The position numbers and the translations under genes are program-made. From positions 1 to 11,845 of the forward strand of contig CAJONH010000256.1 in the NCBI GenBank assembly GCA_905235825.1: a DNA stretch of 11,845 bases, given 5' to 3'. Shown one piece after another: positions 11,629 to 11,845 of this stretch; positions within the stretch are counted from its first letter, which is position 1, and every line of letters begins with the position of its first letter. A model generated the notes under the pieces. That model saw only the letters and a program-made list of their open reading frames with translations. It ran no database searches and was not told where the DNA came from. The stretch comes from Candidatus Gastranaerophilales bacterium (lineage in GTDB: Bacteria; Cyanobacteriota; Vampirovibrionia; Gastranaerophilales; Gastranaerophilaceae).

Positions 11629-11845
11629 ATGAAAGTATTATTATTTAACGGCTCACCGCATAAAAACGGCTGCACCTATACAGCGTTAGAAGAAATATCA
11701 AAAACTTTAAAAGAAGAAGGCATAGAATCTGAAATTTATCAAATAGGAATTAAACCTCTAACACCTTGCAGAGGATGTTATGCCTGCTCAAAACTCGGCA
11801 GATGTGTAATAAATGACGATGATGTAAATAATTTTGTTGAATATG
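11629..11845 (+). CDS. Flavodoxin-fold NAD(P)H-dependent FMN oxidoreductase, N-terminal part
   Basis: Seventy-two codons are visible before the window edge. ATG 11629 follows a perfect AAGGAGGT ribosome site, the strongest in the window, 12 bp after the aldo/keto reductase stop. The start MKVLLFNGSPHKNGCTY is the FMN phosphate-binding loop of the flavodoxin-like NADPH-dependent FMN reductase/iron-sulfur flavoprotein family. Next comes a Cys pattern, PCRGCYACSKLGRCVINDDD, with Cys-x2-Cys-x2-Cys-x5-Cys spacing; in the iron-sulfur flavoproteins of anaerobes a similar cluster holds a 4Fe-4S centre. Whether a cluster is bound here is unknown. In context it is a TetR-controlled redox enzyme, probably acting on quinones, nitro compounds or other electrophiles. 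The C-terminus lies outside the window. Confidence 0.85.
   Translation, partial: MKVLLFNGSPHKNGCTYTALEEISKTLKEEGIESEIYQIGIKPLTPCRGCYACSKLGRCVINDDDVNNFVEY

Overview
The window is AT-rich bacterial DNA with densely packed genes and, in many places, clear Shine-Dalgarno sites. TGA, TAA and TAG all serve as stops. The gene set (a ferredoxin-rich split glutamate synthase and a redox operon of aldo/keto reductase plus iron-sulfur-flavoprotein-like oxidoreductase) suggests a low-GC, probably anaerobic, host-associated or sediment bacterium. The phylum cannot be fixed from this window; a gut Melainabacteria-like lineage, a clostridium or a spirochaete would all fit.

Layout. Bases 1-502 hold the end of a nitrilase-superfamily gene. 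A divergent CdsA-type phosphatidate cytidylyltransferase follows (567-1400). Then comes the most interesting segment, about 1403-4336. It starts with a broken, frameshifted copy of the last ~42 codons of the glutamate synthase gene whose intact copy ends at 4337. A 74-bp perfect direct repeat (1459-1532 and 4392-4465) therefore brackets a 2.9-kb AT-rich island. The island carries a small HAD phosphatase (- strand), a divergent ribbon-helix-helix (RHH) regulator with palindromic operator-like DNA between the two, and a two-gene RloA/RloB-type (AAA15 ATPase plus Toprim-like) putative phage-defence cassette. It looks like an accessory insertion at the 3' end of a housekeeping gene that left the gene intact on one side and a decaying remnant on the other.

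From 9541 down to 4337 a three-gene minus-strand operon encodes an archaeal-type split glutamate synthase: a class-II glutaminase subunit, an FMN/3Fe-4S synthase subunit with two N-terminal ferredoxin clusters (overlapping the first gene by 4 bp), and, after a 148-bp gap with a strong stem-loop, a fusion of the GXGXG domain with a GltD-like FAD/NAD(P)H oxidoreductase and a C-terminal ferredoxin domain. Together they would turn glutamine plus 2-oxoglutarate into two glutamates.

A 447-bp intergenic region (9542-9988) separates this operon from a plus-strand redox operon: a TetR-family regulator with a textbook sigma-70 promoter overlapped by an operator-like palindrome, an aldo/keto reductase, and the start of a flavodoxin-fold FMN oxidoreductase that runs off the window. 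The likely logic is autoregulated, ligand-induced expression of detoxifying reductases.
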